Of a DNA stretch of 20,985 nt, positions 7,201 through 19,108 are shown one piece after another. The position numbers were made by a program, and so were the translations under genes. Source of the stretch: an uncultured Porphyromonadaceae bacterium. GTDB lineage: Bacteria > Bacteroidota > Bacteroidia > Bacteroidales > Muribaculaceae. Numbering within the stretch: position 1 is the first letter of the stretch; each line of letters opens with the position of its first letter. The stretch lies in assembly GCA_902461565.1 (NCBI GenBank), contig CABPYL010000046.1, positions 1-20,985 on the forward strand, written 5' to 3'. The notes under the pieces were generated by a model, which was not told the origin of the DNA, did not search any database, and saw only the letters and a program-made list of their open reading frames with translations.

Positions 7201-8109
7201 GCGGTGCTCAACAGCATCAATTACGATACTCTGAGCCTGAGCCACTGGACCACCGACGAGCATACCAACGACCTTATCCGCCGCACCATTGTCAATTACC
7301 TCCAGAAATACAAGGAAATCGACACTGAGATGCGCCGCAAGAAATTCGATATCTCCATCGGCGACGAACTGCCTTCCGGCATCATGCAGATTGCCAAGGT
7401 TTACATTGCCAAGAAGCGTAAAATCAGCGTGGGCGACAAGATGGCAGGCCGCCACGGTAACAAAGGTATCGTGAGCCGCATCGTGCGTCAGGAAGATATG
7501 CCTTTCCTTGCCGACGGTACTCCCGTGGACATTGTTCTGAACCCTCTGGGTGTGCCTTCGCGAATGAACCTCGGCCAGGTGTTCGAGACCGTTCTCGGAT
7601 GGGCAGGCCGCGAGCTTGGCGAGAAATTCGCCACACACATTTTCGACGGCGCCAGCATGGAAGATATCAACTACTGGACCGACAAGGCCGGTCTCCCGCG
7701 CTACGGCAAGACATACCTGTACGACGGTGGTACCGGCGAGCGTTTCGACCAGCCCGCTACCGTGGGTGTGATCTATATGCTTAAGCTCGGCCACATGGTA
7801 GAGGACAAGATGCACGCACGTTCCATCGGTCCGTACTCGCTTATCACCCAGCAGCCCCTTGGCGGTAAAGCCCAGTTTGGCGGACAGCGTTTCGGTGAAA
7901 TGGAAGTATGGGCGCTCGAGGCATTCGGCGCAGCGCATATACTCCAGGAAATCCTTACCATCAAGTCCGACGACGTCAACGGCCGCAGCAAGGCTTATGA
8001 GGCAATCGTCAAAGGCGATCCGATGCCGACCCCCGGCATCCCCGAATCGCTCAACGTGCTTCTCCACGAACTCCGCGGTCTCGGCCTCAGCATCAATCTG
8101 GAGAACTGA
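4297..8109 (+). CDS. rpoB: DNA-directed RNA polymerase subunit beta
   Basis: Beta forms one side of the RNA polymerase active cleft and is the rifamycin target. The 1270-residue product is full length. The fork/rifampicin region is at about 468-496 (LSQFMDQTNPLAEITHKRR, with D477, H487 and S492 matching E. coli D516, H526 and S531). It is followed by LGPGGLSRERAGFEVRDV and CPIETPEGPNIGLI. The catalytic-centre lysines are K1048 and K1056 in KMAGRHGNKG (E. coli K1065 and K1073). The C-terminal switch region GGKAQFGGQRFGEMEVWALE is intact. Key rifamycin contacts have the sensitive-type residues; A483 replaces E. coli S522, probably normal for the order. It starts after a long leader and is followed 42 bp later by rpoC. 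Confidence 0.98.
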   Translation: MSTQTVKPRINFATVKAPFPYPDFLDVQLKSFRDFFQLDTPPEQRKNEGLYKVFSENFPISDTRNNFTLEFLDYYIDPPRYTIEECLERGYSYSVPLKARLKLSCTDPEHEDFTTEIENVYLGQIPYMTEKGTFVINGAERVVVSQLHRSPGVFFGQSTHANGTKLYSARIIPFRGSWIEFATDINNVMFAYIDRKKKLPVTTLLRAIGLESDKDIIEIFGLAEEIKVNKTNLKKAVGRKLAARVLKSWVEDMSDTDTGEVTTIERNEVILDREAVITEDDIEDILNSGVSTVLLHKEDANTSDYSIIFNTLQRDQTNSETEAINYIYKQLRNADPPDDASAREVIYNLFFSEKRYDLGEVGRYRINRKLDLSTPMEVRVLTKEDIIAIIRYLIELINSHADVDDIDNLSNRRVRAVGEQLYNQFGVGLNRMARTIRERMNVRDNEVFTPTDLINAKTISSVINSFFGTNALSQFMDQTNPLAEITHKRRMSALGPGGLSRERAGFEVRDVHYTHYGRLCPIETPEGPNIGLISSLCVYAKINDLGFIETPYRKVEDARVNLNNDEVVYLTAEIEEGKTIAQGNAPLNDDGTFVNKTVKARRDADFPVVAPDQVELMDVSPSQIASIAASLIPFLEHDDANRALMGSNMMRQAVPLMRSEAPIVGTGIEAQLARDSRTQITAEGDGVVEFVDATVIRIRYDRDADEEFVSFDSPVKEYKIPKFRKTNQSTTIDLRPTCNKGQRVTKGDILTEGYATEKGELALGRNLKVAFMPWKGYNYEDAIVLNERVVRDDILTSVHVDEYSLEVRETKRGMEELTSDIPNVSEDATKDLDERGIIRVGAHVVPGDIMIGKITPKGESDPTPEEKLLRAIFGDKAGDVKDASLKATPSLKGVVIGTNLYARAAKKGRNKAVNALLPKIDEEYDAKKAELLDILVNKLMTLTEGKTSDGVTDFLGSEIVPKGSRFTPAVLNSINYDTLSLSHWTTDEHTNDLIRRTIVNYLQKYKEIDTEMRRKKFDISIGDELPSGIMQIAKVYIAKKRKISVGDKMAGRHGNKGIVSRIVRQEDMPFLADGTPVDIVLNPLGVPSRMNLGQVFETVLGWAGRELGEKFATHIFDGASMEDINYWTDKAGLPRYGKTYLYDGGTGERFDQPATVGVIYMLKLGHMVEDKMHARSIGPYSLITQQPLGGKAQFGGQRFGEMEVWALEAFGAAHILQEILTIKSDDVNGRSKAYEAIVKGDPMPTPGIPESLNVLLHELRGLGLSINLEN

Positions 8110-8151
8110 TTCTCTCCTTATCATCAAACAGACTAAAGCACACATCGATAT

Positions 8152-12444
<4,293 letters not shown>

Positions 12445-12465
12445 TTCCCCAATCACCATAAATAG

Positions 12466-12493
12466 CAGGCAGCCCGCCCGGGCTGCCTGTTTT
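12466..12493 (+). terminator. Strong intrinsic terminator of the rpoBC operon
   Basis: A perfect 10-bp stem, CAGGCAGCCC (12466-12475) and GGGCTGCCTG (12480-12489), has a 4-base loop GCCC and is followed at once by TTTT (12490-12493). It begins 21 bp after the rpoC stop. Confidence 0.93.
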
Positions 12494-12517
12494 CATATCC
12501 GTTTCTATCCGAATACA

Positions 12518-12575
12518 ATAAAAAATCTTGCGAGCGAGATTGTCTCAGGTCTACTTCGCTCGCAGGATTTTATTA
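12518..12575. terminator. Bidirectional terminator between converging operons
   Basis: The arms 12522-12537 and 12556-12571 pair over 16 bp with one G-T wobble, around an 18-base loop. The core is GCGAGCGA / TCGCTCGC. The outer ends are A-rich on the left and T-rich on the right, so the RNA of either strand ends in a stem followed by U residues. It backs up the rpoC terminator and most likely ends the minus-strand parC unit, whose last stop codon is at 12592. Confidence 0.82.
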
Positions 12576-12591
12576 TTCGTTGAGTGTATTC

Positions 12592-13455
12592 TCAGGGTAG
12601 GCGTTCTAAGTGGAATGTGCTTGCGATGGTTACTCTGTCTACTTCGGTGTAGGCAGAGAGGGTGCCAAGGTTCATTAGGCCGTTGATGAACAAGAATTCG
12701 CAAGATATTATGGAATTGTCTTTTTTACCGTTTACCTTTATAACGTACGCGTCGGTCCGGTCCTTTTTCGGGGCTGGGCTGATTTCCATATTCAGCTCTG
12801 TGGCTCCGAAGCAGAATTTATTCAATTCATCACAAAGTACCATCGAGGCGGGAATTTTCCCGGATTCGAGCGGTGTTCCGATGAAGTTAAAGTACGGTAT
12901 ATTGCCGAACTGCCGTGCTATCAGTTTTTCCTGATTATATTGTGTTTCAACACTTAATTCCAGTAATGCCTGGGTAACTTTCCAGGTCTCTGTGTTAGCG
13001 GTGTCGGGCCCAAGTTCTTTTGCAGCCATTCTATAGTAAGTTTTCAGAATGTTTTTTTTAACTTCAGTTATGTTCAGAATAGAATCCGGGCGGTTGTCGG
13101 CATCAAGCTGGATTGTCAATACTAAGGGTGTAATTAAGTTCTTCACTTCATCCCCGATGAAAGAGTCGGATGCTCCTTTGAGTTCCGGTCTGGAAAATGT
13201 TATGTTGAAGGCTTCCCGCTTGTTCGAGGCCTTTAGAATGAAACCTTTGTCGTTATGCTCTTCAACAACAAATTTCGGTAATAAAACCGATTTAACGACT
13301 GCGGAATCCTGTCCCTCGCGCAGCCGCAGTTCTGTTGTTACCTTGTACTCGAATGTTTCTCCGACGTTGAATTCAGGCTGTATGATTACTTCTTTTGCTG
13401 CGCACACAAAGCATACTACCATCATTGAGATAGTATATACGATAGTTCGTTTCAT
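12592..13455 (-). CDS. Secreted protein of unknown function
   Basis: I do not recognise the family. The product is 287 residues if translation starts at MKRTIVYTISMMVVCFVCAA, a typical signal peptide (two basic residues, hydrophobic core, likely cleavage after the final Ala). The frame stays open 43 codons further upstream, but that extension is rich in Pro, Ser and basic residues and overlaps the upstream peptidase gene, so the signal-peptide start is chosen. No proper lipobox is present (VCFVC has Val before Cys). The mature part looks like a mixed alpha/beta or beta-rich periplasmic or surface protein, with no membrane segment or known catalytic motif. It is last in the parC unit, 19 bp after the peptidase gene, and is followed by the bidirectional terminator. 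Confidence 0.85.
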   Translation of the reverse strand: MKRTIVYTISMMVVCFVCAAKEVIIQPEFNVGETFEYKVTTELRLREGQDSAVVKSVLLPKFVVEEHNDKGFILKASNKREAFNITFSRPELKGASDSFIGDEVKNLITPLVLTIQLDADNRPDSILNITEVKKNILKTYYRMAAKELGPDTANTETWKVTQALLELSVETQYNQEKLIARQFGNIPYFNFIGTPLESGKIPASMVLCDELNKFCFGATELNMEISPAPKKDRTDAYVIKVNGKKDNSIISCEFLFINGLMNLGTLSAYTEVDRVTIASTFHLERLP

Positions 13456-13474
13456 AGATGATATTTTTAGGTTA

Positions 13475-14521
13475 TTATTTCTCTTTCGGTTCCGGGTCGG
13501 GGATTTGGAGGAGGGTTTCGATGGCGAAATCCAGGATAGTGTCGTGGCCGTTGACGGCGGCGGTGGTGTCCATGTGCACTTCAAAGCCTTCTGAGGGAGT
13601 TACACCGTGTTCGGTCAGCTGTTTCTCGCGGTCGTAGATGGGCGATGCGGAAAAGCGTACGCCCCATCCGCAGGGGATTTCGGAGGAGAAGGGTGCGCCG
13701 CTGCCTCCGCCCGTTGTGGTGCCGGCGATTACCACGTGCTCAAGGCCTTTCATTATGGATACAAAGTTGTTGGCGGCGCTGAATGTTCCCCGGTTGGCAA
13801 GCACGATAACGGGCTTTAGCCACCGCACGCCTATCACGGGATCGAAATAGTAGGGATATGGCTCTGAGAAATCGTCGTGGCCCGGACCTGTCTTGTGCTG
13901 GATGTATCCTGCGAGGGTTTTCTCGTTGATGAAGTGGCTTGCGAGGGCCTCGGCATTGGTAAGGTTGCCGCCTCCGTTGCTGCGTACATCAAGTATCATG
14001 CCTTTGCAATCCTTCATGGTCATCATCATCTCGTTCACGAAGCTGTCGCTGATGCCGTTTGCGAACGACGAATAGTAAACGTAACCAACTTTGCCGTCGG
14101 AGAGTACTTTGTAGCTCATGCCTCCGGCGGTATAGTAGTCGAATTCGAGATAGTGTTCCTGAATCAGGCGCCAGTCGAAGTCAGCAGGGTAGTCGCTCCA
14201 CCATTTGCGGTAGTAGGATACGTTAAACCAGGAGATTAGGTTTGTGTGCCCGTCTTTCAGCTCGTCGAGCATGTCGGCGCATATTTCGAAGAGCTCTTTT
14301 TCTGTCATTTCGGGCTTGAGTTTGGCGCGGTATCGGGCGCCGGTCTCGTCCCAGTCAATGTCTTTCTCGCTGAAGAAGCAGTAGTGTTCGTCGAGAACTG
14401 TCCAGAGGGCGTCGAAGTTGCCGTATACGTCGTTATCCCATTCTTCGATGGAATGGCAAGAGGTTGCTGTCAGTGCCACGGCGGCCGCGATGGCTCCTAA
14501 TGTGTTACGCAGGCTTTTCAT
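13475..14521 (-). CDS. S41-family serine peptidase, probable lipoprotein
   Basis: This is a 348-residue member of the C-terminal-processing/tricorn-like S41 peptidases. The N-terminus has a signal ending ALTATSC with a likely lipidated Cys22, so it should sit on a membrane facing the periplasm or the outside. A helical N-terminal domain (FDALWTVLDEHYCFF, 37-50) leads to the DGHT motif (90-93) common in this family. The core has the DVRSNGGGN loop (178-186) and the probable nucleophile Ser248 in RGTFSAANNF. A Gly-rich GTTTGGGSGAP loop lies at 267-277. No clear PDZ domain is seen. It lies 3 bp after the DUF3316-like gene, so translation is probably coupled. Its substrate is unknown. Confidence 0.9.
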   Translation of the reverse strand: MKSLRNTLGAIAAAVALTATSCHSIEEWDNDVYGNFDALWTVLDEHYCFFSEKDIDWDETGARYRAKLKPEMTEKELFEICADMLDELKDGHTNLISWFNVSYYRKWWSDYPADFDWRLIQEHYLEFDYYTAGGMSYKVLSDGKVGYVYYSSFANGISDSFVNEMMMTMKDCKGMILDVRSNGGGNLTNAEALASHFINEKTLAGYIQHKTGPGHDDFSEPYPYYFDPVIGVRWLKPVIVLANRGTFSAANNFVSIMKGLEHVVIAGTTTGGGSGAPFSSEIPCGWGVRFSASPIYDREKQLTEHGVTPSEGFEVHMDTTAAVNGHDTILDFAIETLLQIPDPEPKEK

Positions 14522-14524
14522 AGG

Positions 14525-15385
14525 TCAGTAGAGTGCGCTGATGATTTTACAATCTCTCGAAATGCCTGTGCGCTTGGCCGAGAGAGAGAGCCATTCGCTT
14601 GCCACACCTATTACGAAGGTGTGTTCGATACGGCGTGTAACCAGGTGTGATGCCTTGGTAGAAAGGATGCCGCACCTGTAGCCGGTGCGTATTATCGTGC
14701 GGCCCAGCCTGAAGTCGGCGGTGAGCAGGTTGTCGAGCCTGAAATAGTTGCCAGGCCATGCGCAACGGGCGAGTCCGCTGTGGTTGCCGAGGTATATCTC
14801 GTAGTACAGTTCTCCATACTGTGGCGAGAAAAAGGCTCCGGTGAGGGGCATTTCTGCAAGGTAGCGCAGGCATACGGGCAGTTTGCCGAAGGTGTGGTTC
14901 CACGCGGCGCCGGCGGCAGCGTTTACCGTCCACGATGCTTTTACAGAGACTGGGTTATTGCTGTTTCTCGGCAGATAGATGACGCCGGCGTTTATGTCGG
15001 TGCTTCCGCCGGCGAATATGCTCCAGCCTTGTGGTAGGTTGAACCGTCGCAGCATGCCCCAGCCTACACGCAGTCCGAGGTCCCACAGGCTGGCGTTGCG
15101 GGCTGGTTGGTTATATGTTCCGGCAAGCGACAGACGCCCGTCGAGGCGCATAACCCAGCGTTCGGGGTTAAATTTCATGGCCTGCATGCGTTCGTAGCTG
15201 AGTGCATACGCCGATCCGGAGTGGTGCAGAGGGCTCAGGTAGGTTTCCGTGATGTGCGCCGTACCGGCTTCAATAGTGTATGCCGACAGCACAGGGCGCT
15301 CTACGGCTGGCACGTTGTCCGGCTCCTGCGCGTGAAGTACGGCAGGAAGCAGCATCAGCAGGGCCAGCTTAGTTTTCTTCGTCAT
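14525..15385 (-). CDS. DUF3316-like outer-membrane protein
   Basis: The 286-residue product begins with a signal peptide (MTKKTKLALLMLLPAVLHAQ, cleavage after HA). It is rich in short alternating beta strands with aromatic ends, which suggests an outer-membrane beta barrel. The segment ITETYLSPLHHSGSAYALSYERM (about 46-68) resembles the start of the Bacteroidetes DUF3316 family; this is from memory, not a search. The function of that family is not established. The start codon lies inside the end of parC (17-bp overlap, different frame), and the stop is 3 bp before the peptidase gene. Confidence 0.78.
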   Translation of the reverse strand: MTKKTKLALLMLLPAVLHAQEPDNVPAVERPVLSAYTIEAGTAHITETYLSPLHHSGSAYALSYERMQAMKFNPERWVMRLDGRLSLAGTYNQPARNASLWDLGLRVGWGMLRRFNLPQGWSIFAGGSTDINAGVIYLPRNSNNPVSVKASWTVNAAAGAAWNHTFGKLPVCLRYLAEMPLTGAFFSPQYGELYYEIYLGNHSGLARCAWPGNYFRLDNLLTADFRLGRTIIRTGYRCGILSTKASHLVTRRIEHTFVIGVASEWLSLSAKRTGISRDCKIISALY

Positions 15386-18113
15386 TGAACAGCGATGGAG
15401 TGGTAGGGATATCCTCGTATTCGTCGGAGAGGTCGGTGATGTCCGATGCCGCTGTATCTGCGGTTTCTATGTCTTCTGCCTCGCTTTCTTCCGGGGTATC
15501 TTCTTCTATAACTTCCGGCTCGGGCAAAAGTTCAATATCTTTCAGCGGCAGTATGGACAATCGCTTTCCTTTGGCTTTGAAGGATTTTACACCTATGAAT
15601 TCCACTGCGTCCACCTCCAGCGGCACGCGCGCCTCGTCCTGGAACACCAGGTTCAGCACCGGCGATTTATGGTCGGTGAGCAGAATTAGCGTCGAATTTT
15701 CGTTTTCGCCGATGAACCGCTGCTTTTTCGTGCTCTCGTCGAATGTGAATCGCTTGATGTACGGGAAGCCCTGGTCGGCGTCGTTCAGCACGGCGGTCCA
15801 CACGGTCTTGGGCCGGAATTTCTCGATGCGCAGAATATTGTCGTCGTAGTGGTTGGTTGCTTCGAATCCACTGGTGTAGAATTCGCCGTTTTTCAGCACT
15901 ATAAGCACGCGGTCAGTGCCGTGGAACTCACCCAGGTAAGTGCCCCGGCCTTCGTAGTTGAGGCGCAGTACATCCTGGTCGAACCATACCTGCAGGCCGC
16001 CGAGGGTGCTTGCGCCGCGCTCTTTCAGCGAGAACCGCTGCACCTCGTTCTTGGTAACGAGGTTGCCCATAGCTCCGCGTCCTTTCACAGCCATTTTGCT
16101 GAAATCCACGTCTATGCTCAGATTTTTCAGTCTCAGCTTGGGTTTGAGGCTCACCTTCACCACTTCTGCCTCGCCGTTGGGATTGGCCGAGAACCACACT
16201 ATCCGCGAGCCGGGCAGGCCGGGAGTGAGGTTGTACTCGCGGTCGCGCGTCATGCCGGTGGCGTTGAAGCGCTTCATGTAGTATGCGCCGCCTTTGCCGT
16301 TCTGGTATATCACATTATATATCGTGCGCTCGTCTTTGCGCCTGTACACATTCACGTACAGCACGTTCTTGTCCACGAACAGTTTTTCCTGAACGCGCAC
16401 AATTTTGTAGCGGCCGTCGCGGTAGAAGATTATCACGTCGTCAAGCAGCGAGCAGTTGCATACAAACTCATCCTTTTTCAGCGATGTGCCAATGAAACCT
16501 TCCTCGCGGTTGATGTACAGTTTCTCGTTGGCCTCGGCCACGTTGGCGGCCTGGATGTTGTCGAACGAGCGTATCACAGTGTGGCGCGGATAGGAGGCTC
16601 CGTATTTTTTCTTTAGGTACTCGTACCATTCCACAGTTACGTCGTCTATGTGCTCCAGTTTGTCTAATGTGTCGGATATTCGTGCGCGCAGCGCGTTGAT
16701 GGCGCGGTCGGCGTCGTCGGAGTTGAAGCGGAGGATACGCTTCATTTTTATTTCGAGCAGCTTCAGAATGTCGTCGCGGGTAACTTCGCGGGTGAACGAA
16801 GGCTTGAATTTTTCGAGGCGCCGGTCAATGTGGGCTACTGCGGCGTCTATGTCTGGGGCTTCTTCGTATTCCTTGTCCTTGTATATCCGTTCTTCAATGA
16901 AAATTTTCTCGAGAGAAGCGTACAGAAGTTGTTCGCGGTCCTCGCCGAGCGAAACGTTGAGGTCGGCGGTGATGATTTTTTTTGTCATCTCCACATTATG
17001 CTCCAGCACTTCGTGGACGCCGGGGAATATCGGTTTTTCGTCGCGTATAACGCAGCAGTTGGGCGAAATGTTTACCTCGCAGTCGGTAAAGGCATAGAGC
17101 GCGTCAATTGTTTTGTCGCTCGATGTGCCCGGTATCAGATGCACGAGAATAGATGCCTTGTCGGCTGTGTTGTTCTCTACTTTTCTAATCTTTATCTGGC
17201 CGCGGTCGAAGGCTTTTAGGATGGAGTCGATAAGAGCTTCGGATGTCTTGCCGTATGGCAGTTCGGTGATATTGAGTGTCTTGGAATCTATCTTCTCTAT
17301 TTTTGCGCGTACTTTCACGCTGCCGCCGCGACGGCCGTCGTTGTAGCGCGACACGTCTATCATGCCGCCGGTAACAAAATCGGGGTATAGCTCATATTCT
17401 TCTCCGCGCACGCACGCGATGGCGCCGTCAAGAAGTTCGTTGAAATTGTGGGGCAGAATTTTCGACGACAGGCCCACGGCAATGCCTTCGGCGCCCTGAA
17501 AAAGCAGCAGCGGAAACTTGGCTGGAAGCGTTATTGGTTCGCGCTTGCGGCCGTCGTAACTCATGGTCCATTCCGTAACCTTTGGATTATAAAGCACTTC
17601 CGAGGCAAACAGCGACAGACGCGCTTCAATATATCGGGCTGCCGCCGCCGGTGCGCCGGTCAATATGTTGCCCCAGTTTCCCTGCGTTTCAACAAGAAGG
17701 TCTTTCTGGCCGAGTTGTACAAGGGCATCTTTTATGGATGCGTCGCCGTGCGGGTGGTACTGCATCGTGGTACCCACAATGTTGGCAACCTTGTTGAAAC
17801 GACCGTCGTCGATTGTTTTCATTGCGTGGAGAATGCGGCGCTGCACGGGTTTCAGACCGTCGTCGATATGGGGGACGGCGCGCTCTAAAATTACGTACGA
17901 CGCATATTCAAGGAACCAAGTCTGGTACATTCCGCGCAGATGGTGGCGAACGATATCCTCTTTGGATGTATATGGACGTTTGCCTCCGGCGGGCACAGGT
18001 ATTTCCTCGCCGTTGAGCTTCTCGGTGTACTCCTCTTCTTCTTCGGGGGTCTCGCCTTGTTCTATTGTGGTGTATTCTTCGTTTTCTTCAGGTTCGTCGG
18101 TATCTTCTTTCAT
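15369..18113 (-). CDS. parC: DNA topoisomerase IV subunit A (ParC)
   Basis: This is the DNA-cleaving subunit of a type IIA topoisomerase, which separates linked daughter chromosomes. The 914-residue product has the winged-helix region with YHPHGDASIKDALV (about 119-132) and the catalytic tyrosine Tyr161 in AAAARYIEARLS. It lacks the QRRGGKG-type GyrA box and has a divergent C-terminal half, so ParC is preferred to GyrA. Ala125 occupies the position of E. coli GyrA Ser83. Both ends are strongly acidic: about 40 residues at the N-terminus and about 50 at the C-terminus (EEDTPEESEAEDIETADTAA). It is first in a four-gene unit and overlaps the next gene by 17 bp. The start follows a promoter-like TATTTTTG. 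Confidence 0.93.
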   Translation of the reverse strand: MKEDTDEPEENEEYTTIEQGETPEEEEEYTEKLNGEEIPVPAGGKRPYTSKEDIVRHHLRGMYQTWFLEYASYVILERAVPHIDDGLKPVQRRILHAMKTIDDGRFNKVANIVGTTMQYHPHGDASIKDALVQLGQKDLLVETQGNWGNILTGAPAAAARYIEARLSLFASEVLYNPKVTEWTMSYDGRKREPITLPAKFPLLLFQGAEGIAVGLSSKILPHNFNELLDGAIACVRGEEYELYPDFVTGGMIDVSRYNDGRRGGSVKVRAKIEKIDSKTLNITELPYGKTSEALIDSILKAFDRGQIKIRKVENNTADKASILVHLIPGTSSDKTIDALYAFTDCEVNISPNCCVIRDEKPIFPGVHEVLEHNVEMTKKIITADLNVSLGEDREQLLYASLEKIFIEERIYKDKEYEEAPDIDAAVAHIDRRLEKFKPSFTREVTRDDILKLLEIKMKRILRFNSDDADRAINALRARISDTLDKLEHIDDVTVEWYEYLKKKYGASYPRHTVIRSFDNIQAANVAEANEKLYINREEGFIGTSLKKDEFVCNCSLLDDVIIFYRDGRYKIVRVQEKLFVDKNVLYVNVYRRKDERTIYNVIYQNGKGGAYYMKRFNATGMTRDREYNLTPGLPGSRIVWFSANPNGEAEVVKVSLKPKLRLKNLSIDVDFSKMAVKGRGAMGNLVTKNEVQRFSLKERGASTLGGLQVWFDQDVLRLNYEGRGTYLGEFHGTDRVLIVLKNGEFYTSGFEATNHYDDNILRIEKFRPKTVWTAVLNDADQGFPYIKRFTFDESTKKQRFIGENENSTLILLTDHKSPVLNLVFQDEARVPLEVDAVEFIGVKSFKAKGKRLSILPLKDIELLPEPEVIEEDTPEESEAEDIETADTAASDITDLSDEYEDIPTTPSLFNDEEN

Positions 18114-18133
18114 GGATTACTGCCAATTTTGCA

Positions 18134-18164
18134 CAAAAATAACAAATTTTCGCCTAAAACGAAA
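18134..18164 (-). promoter_or_regulatory. Probable promoter of the parC unit
   Basis: On the minus strand TATTTTTG (18141 down to 18134) matches the Bacteroidetes -7 consensus TAnnTTTG. TTTCG (18164 to 18160) lies 18 bp upstream as an imperfect -33 element. The -7 element is 20 bp before the parC ATG, giving a very short leader. Confidence 0.5.
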
Positions 18165-18252
18165 GTTCCAGCCGGAAAACTCACCGCAACCTGTCCGTTC
18201 TAATAACCTACATACTTCTTTGAACCTACAAAAACAAGAACATCTATAATCC

Positions 18253-18270
18253 AAGGATGTTACCATCCTT
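18253..18270 (-). terminator. Small hairpin downstream of the lipoprotein pseudogene
   Basis: AAGGATG (18253-18259) and CATCCTT (18264-18270) form a perfect 7-bp stem with a 4-base loop (GTAA as read on the minus strand). No immediate T-run follows on the minus strand, though TTCTTGTTTTT comes about 13 bases later. It may weakly end the minus-strand transcript before the parC promoter. It may equally be a coincidence of coding sequence, since an open frame covers it. Confidence 0.3.
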
Positions 18271-19081
18271 ATCATTTGGATGAGCTTTCAATTCTTTTCC
18301 AAATATGAACAGCCCATTTACAATATTGAATCTATCGGCAGGCTATCAGTTGGCTCTGTCTGTTTTGGCTTTTGTGCCTCAGACACTTCAGTTGCATGTT
18401 CTCCCATTCCGATACCATAATCATACCCAATATAGCAGATGTTGCCATCGATAACACTAAATTCAAATGGGTATTCTCTTTCACAAGTTATAAGATAAGG
18501 GAAATCTTTACGCCATTTCCGAAACTTGTAAATTTCAGTTGTGTTTTTTATATAACCCTTGGCCTTGAAATCGTTAAAGATAACAGGTATGTCATTTATA
18601 AATGCAACTTTGTATTTGCCTTCTTACATTTTAAGAGCATAATCGTATAACATGCCACATTTGATAAAAAGAATGGTTATATAATCCGGTTCTTTTTCAG
18701 CGCTCGCAGAATGACCGTGTTCATATCGAACAAATATAAAATCCTCAAAACTATCAAATCCGCCACGTGTTGCAAATGGTATGATATAATCTGATAGATA
18801 CATTTTTAGCTGCGGATTTATTATTTCAACAATCGGCATTGTGAGCATGATATCTTTATAATAGACTCCCAAACCTGGCGATATCTCTTTCCAGCCAGGT
18901 GTATTATCCGGTTTTGCCAGTCCAACTTCAGATATCTTTTGTTCTGATATGCCAATCGTGTCCTCCGAAACAGAATCAGACTGAACAAGAAAGTCGGATT
19001 CTCTGATTTCGATTGTTGTCGTGTCAATAACATTGCTCTGAGGTGTATGCCTGGTGGTATTCGTACAGGAAACAATTAATA

Positions 19082-19087
19082 TAGTTA
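19082..19087. repeat. Target-site duplication, left copy (TAGTTA)
   Basis: TAGTTA directly abuts the left terminal repeat of the IS and is repeated exactly at 20161-20166 beyond the right end. Removing one copy with the IS restores the interrupted reading frame. Confidence 0.88.
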
Positions 19088-19099
19088 ACGTGAGTTCGA
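19088..19099. repeat. IS terminal inverted repeat, left
   Basis: ACGTGAGTTCGA is the exact reverse complement of 20149-20160. Pairing fails at position 13 and resumes for the next four bases. This end lies 9 bp beyond the transposase stop codon. Confidence 0.9.
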
Positions 19100-19108
19100 C
19101 ATAAGCAA

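Noticed and set aside
13456..13584. Upstream extension giving the secreted protein a 330-residue form
   Set aside because: The extra 43 residues overlap the peptidase gene, look like an out-of-frame copy of its end, and would bury a clear signal peptide beginning at 13455.
18372..18650. Plus-strand 92-codon open frame
   Set aside because: It is antisense to the well-supported 3' half of the lipoprotein pseudogene and has no family features.
18821..19075. Minus-strand 84-codon open frame before the IS
   Set aside because: It is one frame off the reconstructed lipoprotein reading frame, with basic, low-information composition. The correct frame joins exactly across the IS.
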